From Brachybacterium alimentarium (GTDB taxonomy: Bacteria; Actinomycetota; Actinomycetes; Actinomycetales; Dermabacteraceae): 64,000 bases of DNA. The notes under the pieces were generated by a model. The model searched no databases. It was not told the DNA's origin and worked only from the letters and a program-made list of their open reading frames with translations. The stretch is from contig NZ_NRGS01000004.1 in the NCBI RefSeq assembly GCF_002332425.1, forward strand, positions 1 to 64,000, read 5' to 3'. This document shows positions 50,805 through 59,060 of this stretch, one piece after another. A program made the position numbers and the translations under genes. Position 1 is the first letter of the stretch; every line of letters begins with the position of its first letter.

Positions 50805-53800
50805 TCACCACCAGCCGTCGTCGAACTCCACGGCCATTGTGCCGTCCTCGCCGACGGTCACGGTGCCCGAGACCGAGAACGAGGATTCGTCGGTCTCGTC
50901 GGTGGGCTCGTCGTCGGACCCCCAGCCCTCCTTCTGGTAGGAGTACGTGGCCGCGCCGGCGGACGAGGACGAGCCGAAGTACCAGCCCTCCTCGCCCTCC
51001 TCGACCTCCACCGTGGGATAGGAGTCGATCGTCCAGGAGCCGCTGTCCTCCACGACGCCGTAGGCGTAGGCGCGGAACGGGCAGCCGTCGGGGCTCTCCT
51101 CGGTGCTCGTCGCGCACTCGTCGAGCAGCGCGTCGACCTGGGTCTGGACCTCCTCCATGCCGGACTCGGAGAGGCTGTAGCCCGGGGCGGCGTACAGCTC
51201 GTACCAGTCGTCCGGATCGGCCGAGACGTAGGCGACGCTCTCGACGGCGGCGACGAGCTCGGAGGACTCCGGCAGCGTCACCGTGTACTGCCCGGGCAGC
51301 ACGGCCGCCGGTGCGTAGTAGCCCTCGGAGGTGTCGAGATCGGAGACCGCGACCTCCTGGCCGTTGACCAGGAGGGTGGCCGCCCCGTCCGGGATCATCA
51401 GGGCGAGCGTGGCGTACTCGGTCTCGGCCATGGTCCAGTCCGGGAACACCACCGCGGTGCGTCCGCTGCGGTCGACCCGGTAGGTGCGCGTGGTGGTCAC
51501 GCCGTCCTGGGTGACCTTCGCGGTGACGGTCGCGCTCTTCGAGCCGCTCTCCTCGGAGCCGACGATCTCGAAGTCGCTGATGCGGTTCTCCGCAGCGCCC
51601 GCGATGTCGTTGGTGAGCAGCGCCTGCTGCGCGGTGGGCACGTTCGGCGCAGCGATCTCGAGCGCCTGCTCGGCGTCGCCCGCCTGGACGGCGCCGAGGT
51701 AGGCCTCCACGCGCTTCTCCGGGGAGAACACGGTGTTCGAGAGGACCACGAAGGTGACGATCAGGCCGATGACCAGCACGATCCCGGCGCCGACGACGAC
51801 CGCCCCGGCGAGGACCAGCTTCCGAGTCCTCGGGGACAGCGACGCGGCGGCCGCGGTGATCTTCCCGGTGGAGTTCCCGGCGGCGCCGGGCTCGGCGGTC
51901 GAACCGTCGGCCCCTGCAGCGCCACCGGCACCACCGGCACCAGCGGCACCAGCAGCACCCGCAGCACCCGCAGCACCCGCAGCACCCGCAGCACCCGCAG
52001 CACCCGCAGCACCCGCGAAGGAAAGTGCCCCGGCGGTGGCTCCGATCGGCATCGTGGCATAGCGCCCGGCGGCAGCGGTTCCGTCGGCCGACGTCGGCAC
52101 GGCCTCGTGCGCCTGAGCCTGCCCGGCATGCTGGGCGGAGACGGTTCCGGCCTCGACGACGCCGTCGGCGTTGATATCCGTCGGGATCCCCTGCGCCGAG
52201 GGCGCGAGAGAGAAACCGCCGTCGGGTGCGGCCCCTGCGAGAGGTGCGGAGTACGTGAGAGGCCCGGAGCCGGCCGGACCGGCTGCCGAAGAGGCGCCCG
52301 CCGCGCCGACGGCACCCGAGGTCACGCCCGCGGCGGCGGGAGCCAGCGGCCTGCGGAACCAGGACAGTGCCGCGGACGGCAGGAACGGGGTGAGGAACGG
52401 GGCGACGAAGCGGCTCAGCAGCTCGACGATCACGCCGGCCATCATCGCCAGGAGCGGCGTCCACGCGGCCAGGCCCACGGAGGCCCCGATCCGCATGTCG
52501 CCGAAGAAGAAGCCCCCACCGGAGAGCCGGGCCGCGACGGACGCCTGCGAGAGCACCAGCAGCACGAGACCGCCGAGGAAGTACGCGGCGGGCAGCGCGA
52601 TCCACGAGACTCCGAGCGAGACGACGTGATGCGGGACGATCCGGCGCTGATGCTGCCAGAGCAGGGAGGCGAGCAGCAGCGCGAGGCCGCCGAGGAGCAG
52701 CCCGCCGAGCCAGGTGTACCAGGGCAGGGAGAACATCGTCGCCCGTTCCGTCCCGTTCATCCCGTCCATGAGGTAGCTCAACGCGCCCGCACCGTCGATG
52801 TTCGCGGTGGCCGCGGACAGCATGTCCAGACCCGTGACGAACGACAGGACATGGCCACCGATCAGCGGCAGCAGCAGGAGCACGTAGATCATCGGAGGCG
52901 TCTCGCCGTCGATCAGTGCCTGGATGGTGCTGACGATGGTCACCCCGCACAGGCCGAGCACGGTGACGATCAGGGCGTGGGAGACGGCGAGCTTGAAGGC
53001 GGCCGGGAGGTCCGCGACCAGCGGCCACCAGCTCCGGCGCGCGCGCACGGTGAGCCGACCGAGGGCGAGCGACAGGGTGATCAGGGCGAAGGCGCCGAAG
53101 AAGGTGTCGAATCCGGCTGCGTGCAGACTGATCGAGGCACCCGCCTCGGCCGGGACGCGCTCGGCGAGGATGAAGGCGGAGAGCACGGTGAACAGCGCCA
53201 CCCCGAAGCCGGTGAGGACCGACGTGGTCCAGATGCCGAGGAGACCGGCCCGCTGGCGCTTCTGCACGAAGCGCCCGCCGTAGAAGGCCAGCAGCACCAT
53301 GACCAGGGTGATCCCGAACGGGAGGATGCGGAGACCCGCTCCGAAGCTCACGCCCTCGATGGTGCCGTCGACGTCGAAGGACCCGAAGGTCGCCATGGCG
53401 ACGAGCTGGAAGGGCAGGCGCAGCAGGGAGGCGACGCCGCTCCCCGCCTCGGCCTGGTCCATGTCCACGGACTCCAGCGCCGAATCCACCGGGTTGCCCA
53501 GACCGTTGACGACGATGGCGACCACCGACAGCACCACGGCGACGATTGCCATCAGGAACGCCCCGGCGTATGCGATGGCGCCCACGGCCAGGGACTGCAG
53601 CGGATTGACCAGGCCGACCTCGCCGAGCTTCCGGGTGATCTCCTCGGGCGTCATGCCGGGGGCTGGCGCGGCGGGGGCGGTGTGCTCGGCGGAGGTGGGG
53701 CCGGCGGCGCCCTGCGGGGCGGGCGACCCCGCCCAGGCCGACGAGCCGTAGGGCGCCGGCGAAGCCTGTTGCGGAGCCGACGATCCGTAGGGTGCCGGCG

Positions 53801-54044
53801 ATCCATAAGGGGCGGGCGAGGCCTGTTGCGGAGCCGGAGACCCATAGGGTGCCGACGAGCCGTAGGGTGCGGGTGACCCATAGGGTACGGGCGATCCATA
53901 AGGGGCGGGTGACTCATACGGCGCCGACGCATTCTGCGGAGCCTGTTCCGGCGGAGTCGACGGTGGATACTGCGGCGACTGCCCTGCGCCTCCGTCGTGC
54001 TGCGGCGGATCCTGCGGACCCTGCTCCTCACCAGGCACAGTCAT
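50805..54044 (-). CDS. 1079-residue multidomain membrane protein
   Basis: Residues 1 to about 130 are cytosolic and disordered, with repeated APYGSPAPYGS and PQQASPAPYG units. About 150-590 carries 12 or so membrane helices. About 590-725 is an Ala/Gly linker including seven GAA repeats. One further helix lies near 740-770 (LVLAGAVVVGAGIVLVIGLI), and the last 300 residues are outside the cell: SPEKRVEAYLGAVQAGDAEQAL, a PEGA-like segment (VNGQEVAVSDLDTSEGYY) and two Cys (DECATS, DGCPF). The tail resembles wall-stress proteins such as TcaA in layout only. ATG 54044 has GGAGGGG upstream. Function unknown. Confidence 0.82.
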   Translation of the reverse strand: MTVPGEEQGPQDPPQHDGGAGQSPQYPPSTPPEQAPQNASAPYESPAPYGSPVPYGSPAPYGSSAPYGSPAPQQASPAPYGSPAPYGSSAPQQASPAPYGSSAWAGSPAPQGAAGPTSAEHTAPAAPAPGMTPEEITRKLGEVGLVNPLQSLAVGAIAYAGAFLMAIVAVVLSVVAIVVNGLGNPVDSALESVDMDQAEAGSGVASLLRLPFQLVAMATFGSFDVDGTIEGVSFGAGLRILPFGITLVMVLLAFYGGRFVQKRQRAGLLGIWTTSVLTGFGVALFTVLSAFILAERVPAEAGASISLHAAGFDTFFGAFALITLSLALGRLTVRARRSWWPLVADLPAAFKLAVSHALIVTVLGLCGVTIVSTIQALIDGETPPMIYVLLLLPLIGGHVLSFVTGLDMLSAATANIDGAGALSYLMDGMNGTERATMFSLPWYTWLGGLLLGGLALLLASLLWQHQRRIVPHHVVSLGVSWIALPAAYFLGGLVLLVLSQASVAARLSGGGFFFGDMRIGASVGLAAWTPLLAMMAGVIVELLSRFVAPFLTPFLPSAALSWFRRPLAPAAAGVTSGAVGAAGASSAAGPAGSGPLTYSAPLAGAAPDGGFSLAPSAQGIPTDINADGVVEAGTVSAQHAGQAQAHEAVPTSADGTAAAGRYATMPIGATAGALSFAGAAGAAGAAGAAGAAGAAGAAGAAGAGGAGGAAGADGSTAEPGAAGNSTGKITAAAASLSPRTRKLVLAGAVVVGAGIVLVIGLIVTFVVLSNTVFSPEKRVEAYLGAVQAGDAEQALEIAAPNVPTAQQALLTNDIAGAAENRISDFEIVGSEESGSKSATVTAKVTQDGVTTTRTYRVDRSGRTAVVFPDWTMAETEYATLALMIPDGAATLLVNGQEVAVSDLDTSEGYYAPAAVLPGQYTVTLPESSELVAAVESVAYVSADPDDWYELYAAPGYSLSESGMEEVQTQVDALLDECATSTEESPDGCPFRAYAYGVVEDSGSWTIDSYPTVEVEEGEEGWYFGSSSSAGAATYSYQKEGWGSDDEPTDETDESSFSVSGTVTVGEDGTMAVEFDDGWW
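51952..52014 (-). repeat. 9-bp tandem repeat, seven copies
   Basis: Seven perfect copies of GCAGCACCC (plus strand) encoding Gly-Ala-Ala repeats in the linker before the last membrane helix of the large membrane protein. Copy change would alter linker length in frame. Confidence 0.92.
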
Positions 54045-54360
54045 GTGCTTCCCCTCCGGGTCGTCGAATGTCTCGAATCGACGTGGTCCCCAGAGCTGGC
54101 CCGTCGGCAGCACCCGTCGCACTCTCGTACTCAGGTTTTATCCGGATGGCCCCCACGCCGCTCTCAGGTTATCGACAGACGACCAGAAGGCCAAGGGGTC
54201 ACCGCCCGATGGGACGCGCTCCTCACCCTCGCTGTGGCAGCGCTGACGGCGGGACAGCTGGCAGGGCTGGCAGCGGGGGACGAACAGGTGCGGGAGCGGG
54301 CGGCGCGAACGGCGCGAACGCTGCGAACGGCGCGAAGCCTGAGGCGTGGGGCGGTGAGCC
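54045..54360. other. Intergenic region before large membrane protein
   Basis: 316 bp between the PHP gene stop and the membrane protein start. It holds a 9-bp repeat (54302-54337), a weak hairpin CTGAGGC/GCCTCAG at 54339-54364 overlapping the PHP stop, and somewhat AT-richer DNA at 54130-54180 that may be the promoter. Short frames here have no coding support. Confidence 0.5.
54302..54337. repeat. 9-bp tandem repeat, intergenic
   Basis: Four copies of GGCGCGAAC or close variants. Confidence 0.85.
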
Positions 54361-55212
54361 TCAGCGCGTCCAGAGGTCCCGAGGATCCGAGCCAGCCCGG
54401 AACCCGACGCTCTCGACCATGGCGACGGCCTCGGGGAAACCGTGGGCGAGGCTGTGCGGAGCATGCGAGTCGCTGCCGAAGCTGATCGCGCGCCCGCCCT
54501 CCTCGCTCCACCACTGCGGCATCCAGGGCCACAGTCGGCGCGTGTTCATCTCGAGCGCCCGTCCGCTCTCGGCGATCGCACGCATCGCCGCCCGGAACTC
54601 CTCCTCGACATCCCGGGGGTCGAGGGGGCCGCGGGCCTCCTCCGGCCAATACCGCAGGGCGTAGTCGAGGTGGGTCACGACCTCGAAAGGCTCGTCACCC
54701 GCCACCAGGGCCGGGATCTCGGCGAGGTAGCGGCGGACCACCTCGTCGGCCGGAAGTCGGCGGAACAGGGTGTTCGGCTCGGCCCGACGGCCCTCGAACT
54801 CGAGGGTGTGCAGAGAGCCGATGATCCGGTCGAAGCGCGAAAGGTCGAGCTGCCGGCGAGCAGCCCCGACGCGCAGGTGGGGCTGGCCGAACTCGAGGCC
54901 CGTACCGATGCGCAGCTGCGGGTAGGCCGCACGGCAGCGCTCGATGCTCTCGAAGTAGCCGTCCACGTCGAAGCGCGGGACAGTGACGATCCCGTCGTCC
55001 CCGAGCAGATGGGCCTCGTGTGCGCCGAAGTCCTCGGAATCGCTGAACCAGGCGTCCTCGAGGTCGAGGTGCTCGGTGAAGAACAGGGCAGGCAGGCCGA
55101 TGCGCACGGCGCGAGCGCAGGTGGCGTCCATGGTGCCGCGAGCATCGGAGTCGGGGCCGCCCGTGTCCCAGGAGAACTCGCTGTGCACGTGGCTGTCGGC
55201 GGGGAGGTTCAT
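54361..55212 (-). CDS. PHP-domain phosphoesterase (HisK-like)
   Basis: 283 residues. PHP metal motifs are ADSHVHSEFSWDT (motif I), FFTEHLDLED, THLDYALRYWPEEARGP and GSDSHAPHSL at the C-terminus. The set matches histidinol-phosphatase of the HisJ/HisK type, which removes phosphate from histidinol phosphate. No other his gene is nearby, so the substrate is inferred from the family only. ATG 55212 is chosen because MNLPADSHVHSEFS is a typical start; the upstream extension is encoded by the 15-bp repeat and is unlikely to be translated. A CAGGCT box lies 6 nt upstream. Confidence 0.85.
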   Translation of the reverse strand: MNLPADSHVHSEFSWDTGGPDSDARGTMDATCARAVRIGLPALFFTEHLDLEDAWFSDSEDFGAHEAHLLGDDGIVTVPRFDVDGYFESIERCRAAYPQLRIGTGLEFGQPHLRVGAARRQLDLSRFDRIIGSLHTLEFEGRRAEPNTLFRRLPADEVVRRYLAEIPALVAGDEPFEVVTHLDYALRYWPEEARGPLDPRDVEEEFRAAMRAIAESGRALEMNTRRLWPWMPQWWSEEGGRAISFGSDSHAPHSLAHGFPEAVAMVESVGFRAGSDPRDLWTR

Positions 55213-55232
55213 GGGTCCAGCCTGCCATGACG

Positions 55233-55288
55233 CGGTGCTCGTGGACACGGTGCTCGTGGAGACGGTGCTGGTGGACACGGTGCTGGTG
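55233..55288. repeat. 15-bp tandem repeat upstream of PHP gene
   Basis: 3.7 copies of CGGTGCTCGTGGACA with few changes, just before the PHP start, in the region 55213-55609 that contains no gene. Confidence 0.88.
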
Positions 55289-55333
55289 CCCAAGAACCGG
55301 GGCAGCTCGCCGCGCCCTCTCTGCCTCGCCACA

Positions 55334-55400
55334 GGCCGGGCCGGGCCAGGCCGGGCCAGGCCAGGCCGGGCCGGGCCAGGCCGGGCCAGGCCAGGCCGGG
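55334..55400. repeat. GGCCR satellite with 30-bp higher unit
   Basis: GGCCG and GGCCA units arranged as two perfect 30-bp blocks (55334-55363 and 55364-55393) plus a 7-bp partial. Confidence 0.92.
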
Positions 55401-55402
55401 AG

Positions 55403-55459
55403 CAAATGTGAGCTGTGGACCTATCCGCTCGGGCTGGATAGGTCCACAGCTCACATTTG
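55403..55459. repeat. Perfect 24-bp hairpin
   Basis: Inverted repeat with perfectly matching 24-bp arms (55403-55426 and 55436-55459) and a 9-nt loop GCTCGGGCT. The left arm begins CAAATGTGAGCTGTGG. The arms are clearly poorer in GC than the flanks and no U-tract follows on either strand, so it is not a typical terminator. Confidence 0.92.
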
Positions 55460-55515
55460 TCGCGTGAGGCCGTGCCGCGTCGGGCGGCAGGCGTCGGAGG
55501 GCCGGTTTGCTGCGC

Positions 55516-55575
55516 GAGGCCGTGCCGCGTGAGGCCGTGCCGCGTCGGGTCGTGCTGCGTCGGGTCGTGCCGCGT
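55516..55575. repeat. 15-bp tandem repeat after metE
   Basis: Four 15-bp units, two GAGGCCGTGCCGCGT then two CGGGTCGTGCYGCGT, directly downstream of the metE stop. A further copy lies near 55467-55481. Confidence 0.85.
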
Positions 55576-55609
55576 CGGGCGTCGGGAGGCAGGCGCCTGG
55601 TGTCGGGTG

Positions 55610-57943
55610 TCAGAGGGCGGCTGGGGCTTCGACCTCGGCGCGCACCTCGCGGGTGGCCTGGACGAGGTGGCGCAGGCTGGCCTCGGTCTCGGCGTAGCCG
55701 CGGGTCTTCAGGCCGCAGTCGGGGTTCACCCACAGCCGCTCCGGGCCCACGGCCGCGCGGGCGCGGCGCAGCTGGTCGGCGATCTCCTCGGCGCCGGGCA
55801 CGCGCGGGGAGTGGATGTCCCAGACGCCCGGGCCGATGCCGCGGGGGAAGGCACCGGGGTCGATCGCCTCGAGGATCTCGCCGCGGGAGCGGGCCGACTC
55901 GATCGAGGTGACGTCGGCGTTCAGGGCGTCGATCGCGCCGACCACCACGTTGAACTCGCTGTAGCAGAGGTGGGTGTGGATCTGCGTGGCCGCCTCGACC
56001 CCGGAGGTGGCCAGGCGGAAGGAGCGCACCGACCAGTCGAGGTAGTCGTCGTGCTCGGCCGTGCGCAGGGGCAGCAGCTCGCGCAGGGCGGGCTCGTCGA
56101 CCTGGACGATGCGGATCCCGGCGGCCTCGAGGTCGGTGACCTCGTCGCGCAGGGCGAGGCCCACCTGGGCGGCGGTGTCGCCGAGGGGCTGGTCGTCGCG
56201 CACGAAGGACCAGGCCAGGATGGTGACGGGGCCGGTGAGCATGCCCTTGACGGGGTGCGGGGTGAGGGACTGGGCGTAGGTCGACCAGCCCACCGTGATG
56301 GGGGCGGGGCGGTGCACGTCGCCGAACAGGATCGAGGGGCGGGTGCAGCGGGAGCCGTAGGACTGCACCCAGCCGTGCTCGGTGGTCGCGAAGCCCTCGA
56401 GGTTCTCGGCGAAGTACTGGACCATGTCGTTGCGCTCGGGTTCGCCATGGACGAGGACGTCCAGCCCGATCTCCTCCTGCAGGGTGATCACGCGGGCGAT
56501 CTCGTCCTTCATGGCCTGCTCGTAGCCGGCGTCGTCCAGCGTGCCCCGGCGATGCGCTGCACGTGCCGCGCGCACCTCTCCGACCTGCGGGAACGAGCCG
56601 ATCGTGGTGGTGGGCAGGTCCGGCAGGCCGAGGGTGCGCCGCTGCGCCTCGGCGCGGACGGCGTACTCGTCGCGCTCGGTGTCGGCCGGTCCGGCCGCCG
56701 CGACGCGCTCCCGCACGGAGTCCACGCGCACGCCGTCGAAGGTGCGCGGCACGGACCGAGGACCGTCCACGGAGCCGGCCTCGACCTGGCCGCCGGCCAG
56801 GGTGACGATCTCCGCGATCTTCTCGTCGGCGAAGGCGAGGGTGGCCACGAGCTCCGCGGCCAGCGAGGTCTCGAGCTCCAGCGTGTGCGGGACGTGCTGG
56901 AGGGAGACGGAGGTGGACACGGAGATCGTGTCGGCCGCTCCCCCGGCCTCGGCGACCCGTGAGCGCAGCTCGGCCAGGCGCGCGGCGGCCGTGGGCAGCT
57001 CGGTGCGCCACACGGAGCGGCCCTCGACGAGACCCGCGACCAGCTGGGTGGAGCCGATGCCGGCGAGCTGGTCGGTGGTGGGCAGGTCGCCGCGGGTGAG
57101 GTCGATGTGCGCCGCTTCGACGCCGGTGGCCAGCAGTGCGGGAAGGAGGTCCCCGATGCCGCCGTAGGGCGTGGTGACCAGCAGCTGCGGGCGGTCGGCG
57201 CCCTCGGCGAGGCGGCCGACGGAGCGCTGCAGGGCGTCGGCCAGCTCGGTGGCGGACAGGCGCTGATCGGCGGCGAGCGCGGGCTCGTCCAGCTGCACCC
57301 AGGGCGCTCCGGCGGCGGCGAGCTGCGCGAGCAGCTGCGCATACACGCCCACGACGTCGTCGAGGCGCTCGAGCGGGTCGAAGCCCTCGGGCGCACCGTC
57401 CTGCGCCTTGGCCAGCAGCAGCAAGGTCAGGGGGCCGACCAGCACGGGGCGGGTGCCGGCGCCGTCCTCGAGCGATTCGCGGAAGAGGTCCACCACGCGG
57501 GCGGAGGCGAGGTGCAGGTCGGTGTCCGGGCCGATCTCGGGGACCAGGTAGTGGTAGTTGGTGTCGAACCACTTGGTCATCTCCAGCGGCGGCTGCTCGG
57601 CAGTGCCGCGGGCGAGCGCGAAGTAGCCGTCGTCGTCGACCGTGCCGTCGGCCCCGATCACCGAGGCGAAACGGTCCGGGACGAGGCCCACGGCGAGCGC
57701 GGCGTCGAGCACCTGGTCGTAGAGGGAGAACGACTCGGGTGCGGCGGCCGCGGCGGAGAGGCCGAGCTCGGCGAGGCGGGCACGGGTGGCGCGGCGCAGC
57801 TCGCGGGTGCGGCGGGCGAACTCGGCATGGTCGATGCGACCGGCCCAGTAGGCCTCCTCGGCCTTCTTCAGCTCACGGCCCGGGCCGATCCGGGGGTAGC
57901 CGACGGGGGTCGCGGCGGGAAGCGGGGTGGTCTGGGCGGTCAT
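55610..57943 (-). CDS. metE: Cobalamin-independent methionine synthase
   Basis: 777 residues, the usual MetE length, two related barrels. GYPRIGPGRELKKAEEAYW is the N-terminal folate side; TTTIGSFPQVGEVRAAR, HGEPERNDMVQYFAENLEG, HTHLCYSEFN and WVNPDCGLKTRGYAET carry the zinc and homocysteine residues of the C-terminal barrel (His, Cys, Glu, Cys). It transfers methyl from 5-methyl-tetrahydropteroyl-glutamate to homocysteine. Its ATG overlaps the metF stop (ATGA), so the substrate-making enzyme comes first in the operon. Confidence 0.96.
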   Translation of the reverse strand: MTAQTTPLPAATPVGYPRIGPGRELKKAEEAYWAGRIDHAEFARRTRELRRATRARLAELGLSAAAAAPESFSLYDQVLDAALAVGLVPDRFASVIGADGTVDDDGYFALARGTAEQPPLEMTKWFDTNYHYLVPEIGPDTDLHLASARVVDLFRESLEDGAGTRPVLVGPLTLLLLAKAQDGAPEGFDPLERLDDVVGVYAQLLAQLAAAGAPWVQLDEPALAADQRLSATELADALQRSVGRLAEGADRPQLLVTTPYGGIGDLLPALLATGVEAAHIDLTRGDLPTTDQLAGIGSTQLVAGLVEGRSVWRTELPTAAARLAELRSRVAEAGGAADTISVSTSVSLQHVPHTLELETSLAAELVATLAFADEKIAEIVTLAGGQVEAGSVDGPRSVPRTFDGVRVDSVRERVAAAGPADTERDEYAVRAEAQRRTLGLPDLPTTTIGSFPQVGEVRAARAAHRRGTLDDAGYEQAMKDEIARVITLQEEIGLDVLVHGEPERNDMVQYFAENLEGFATTEHGWVQSYGSRCTRPSILFGDVHRPAPITVGWSTYAQSLTPHPVKGMLTGPVTILAWSFVRDDQPLGDTAAQVGLALRDEVTDLEAAGIRIVQVDEPALRELLPLRTAEHDDYLDWSVRSFRLATSGVEAATQIHTHLCYSEFNVVVGAIDALNADVTSIESARSRGEILEAIDPGAFPRGIGPGVWDIHSPRVPGAEEIADQLRRARAAVGPERLWVNPDCGLKTRGYAETEASLRHLVQATREVRAEVEAPAAL

Positions 57944-58878
57944 CGGGTCTCTCCTTGGGTGGTGGACCAGCGGTCCAGGTCGAGGTGGTCGAGCACGTCG
58001 AGCGCGTCGCCGTGGGAGTTGAAGGTGAACAGGTGCAGTCCGGGGGCGCCGGCGTCGAGCACCCGACGGGCGAGGTCGACGGTGAAGCGCACGCCGATGC
58101 GGCGTCGCTCGACGTCGTCGGAGGCGATCTCCAGCTGGTGGAGGAGGTCGCGCGGCGCCTCGACGCCGCTCATCTCGGCCAGGCGCTCGAGACGTCGAGG
58201 ATTGGTGGCGGGGACGAAGCCGGGCACGAGGGGCAGACGGATGCCGGCGGTCTGCGCCCGCTCCAGCAGCCGGCAGTAGGCGGAGGCGTCGAAGAACACC
58301 TGGGTGATCGCGAAGTCCGCGCCGGCCCGCTCCTTGGCCACCAGCACTTCGGTGTCGTGGCTGGTGGTGGCCGATTCGGGGTGGCGGTGAGGGTAGGCGG
58401 CGACCCCGATGCTCACGCGACCGCCGGCCAGGGTGGCGGTGCGCTCGCGCTCGATCTCGCGGATCAGCTCGACCAGCGGGCGGGCGAAGGGGATCTCGTC
58501 GTCCTCGAGCCGGTGCCCCTCGGGCTGGTCTCCGCGCAGGGCGAGGATGCCGCGCACCCCACGGTCCAGCAGAGCATGGATGATCGTGGTCAGCTGGGCC
58601 CGGGTGGAGCCGATCGAGGTGAGATGCACGAGCGGTCGCAGCGCGGTCTCGGCGAGGACGTGCTCGGTGACCTCGAGGACCCGTGCGAGGTTGCCGTGGC
58701 CGGCCCGGCTGGTCACGGAGACGTAGTCCGGCGCGGTGGCCTCGAGGTGGCGGATGGTCTCGCGGAGCCGCTCGAAGGACACGTCCGACCGCGCCGGGAA
58801 CAGCTCGTAGCTGAGCGCAGGACGGTGGCGCACCGGGGCGGTGCGTTCGAGCTCGGGCAGCGTGGTGGTCGCGGACAT
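57940..58878 (-). CDS. metF: 5,10-methylenetetrahydrofolate reductase
   Basis: 312 residues. SYELFPARSD at the N-terminus with the family Glu, DYVSVTSRAG, GILALRGDQPEG, IGVAAYPHRHPES, FAITQVFFDA and LVPGFVPATNPRR. It makes the methyl donor used by MetE, using FAD. A TAGCTT box 7 nt before ATG 58878 predicts a leaderless mRNA, leaving no room for a SAM riboswitch. Confidence 0.95.
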   Translation of the reverse strand: MSATTTLPELERTAPVRHRPALSYELFPARSDVSFERLRETIRHLEATAPDYVSVTSRAGHGNLARVLEVTEHVLAETALRPLVHLTSIGSTRAQLTTIIHALLDRGVRGILALRGDQPEGHRLEDDEIPFARPLVELIREIERERTATLAGGRVSIGVAAYPHRHPESATTSHDTEVLVAKERAGADFAITQVFFDASAYCRLLERAQTAGIRLPLVPGFVPATNPRRLERLAEMSGVEAPRDLLHQLEIASDDVERRRIGVRFTVDLARRVLDAGAPGLHLFTFNSHGDALDVLDHLDLDRWSTTQGETR

Positions 58879-58885
58879 GCCCGGA

Positions 58886-58891
58886 AAGCTA
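58886..58891 (-). promoter_or_regulatory. -10 box of metF-metE, leaderless
   Basis: TAGCTT on the minus strand, 7 nt (TCCGGGC) before ATG 58878. Confidence 0.5.
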
Positions 58892-58989
58892 CGGTCGCGC
58901 CCGGCACGAAGGGAAGGAAGATGTTCCCGTATGAACCCCCGCGAAGCAGGACTCGACCGGCCGATGCGCAGGGGTCATCCGGGATCATG

Positions 58990-59054
58990 CACGGCGGCCC
59001 GGCACGGCAGCCCGGCACGGCGGCCCGGCACGGCAACCCGGCACAGCGGCCCGA
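58990..59054. repeat. 13-bp tandem repeat, five copies
   Basis: CACGGCGGCCCGG and one- or two-base variants, five units end to end, just after the stop codon of the MFS gene. Confidence 0.9.
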
Positions 59055-59060
59055 GGCGGC

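Noticed and set aside
54138-54649. Short frames opposite the PHP gene 3' end and intergenic repeat
   Set aside because: Arg/Pro-rich frames created by the 9-bp repeat and by antisense of the PHP gene.
55403-55459. Rho-independent terminator of metE
   Set aside because: Too far (about 150 nt) from the stop, no U-tract on either strand, arms much longer and less GC-rich than terminators elsewhere in the window.
55233-55575. CRISPR-like array
   Set aside because: The repeats are contiguous tandem satellites without spacers of uniform length and no cas genes are present.
58879-58960. SAM or cobalamin riboswitch before metF
   Set aside because: The -10 box sits 7 nt before the ATG and no conserved riboswitch core is visible upstream.
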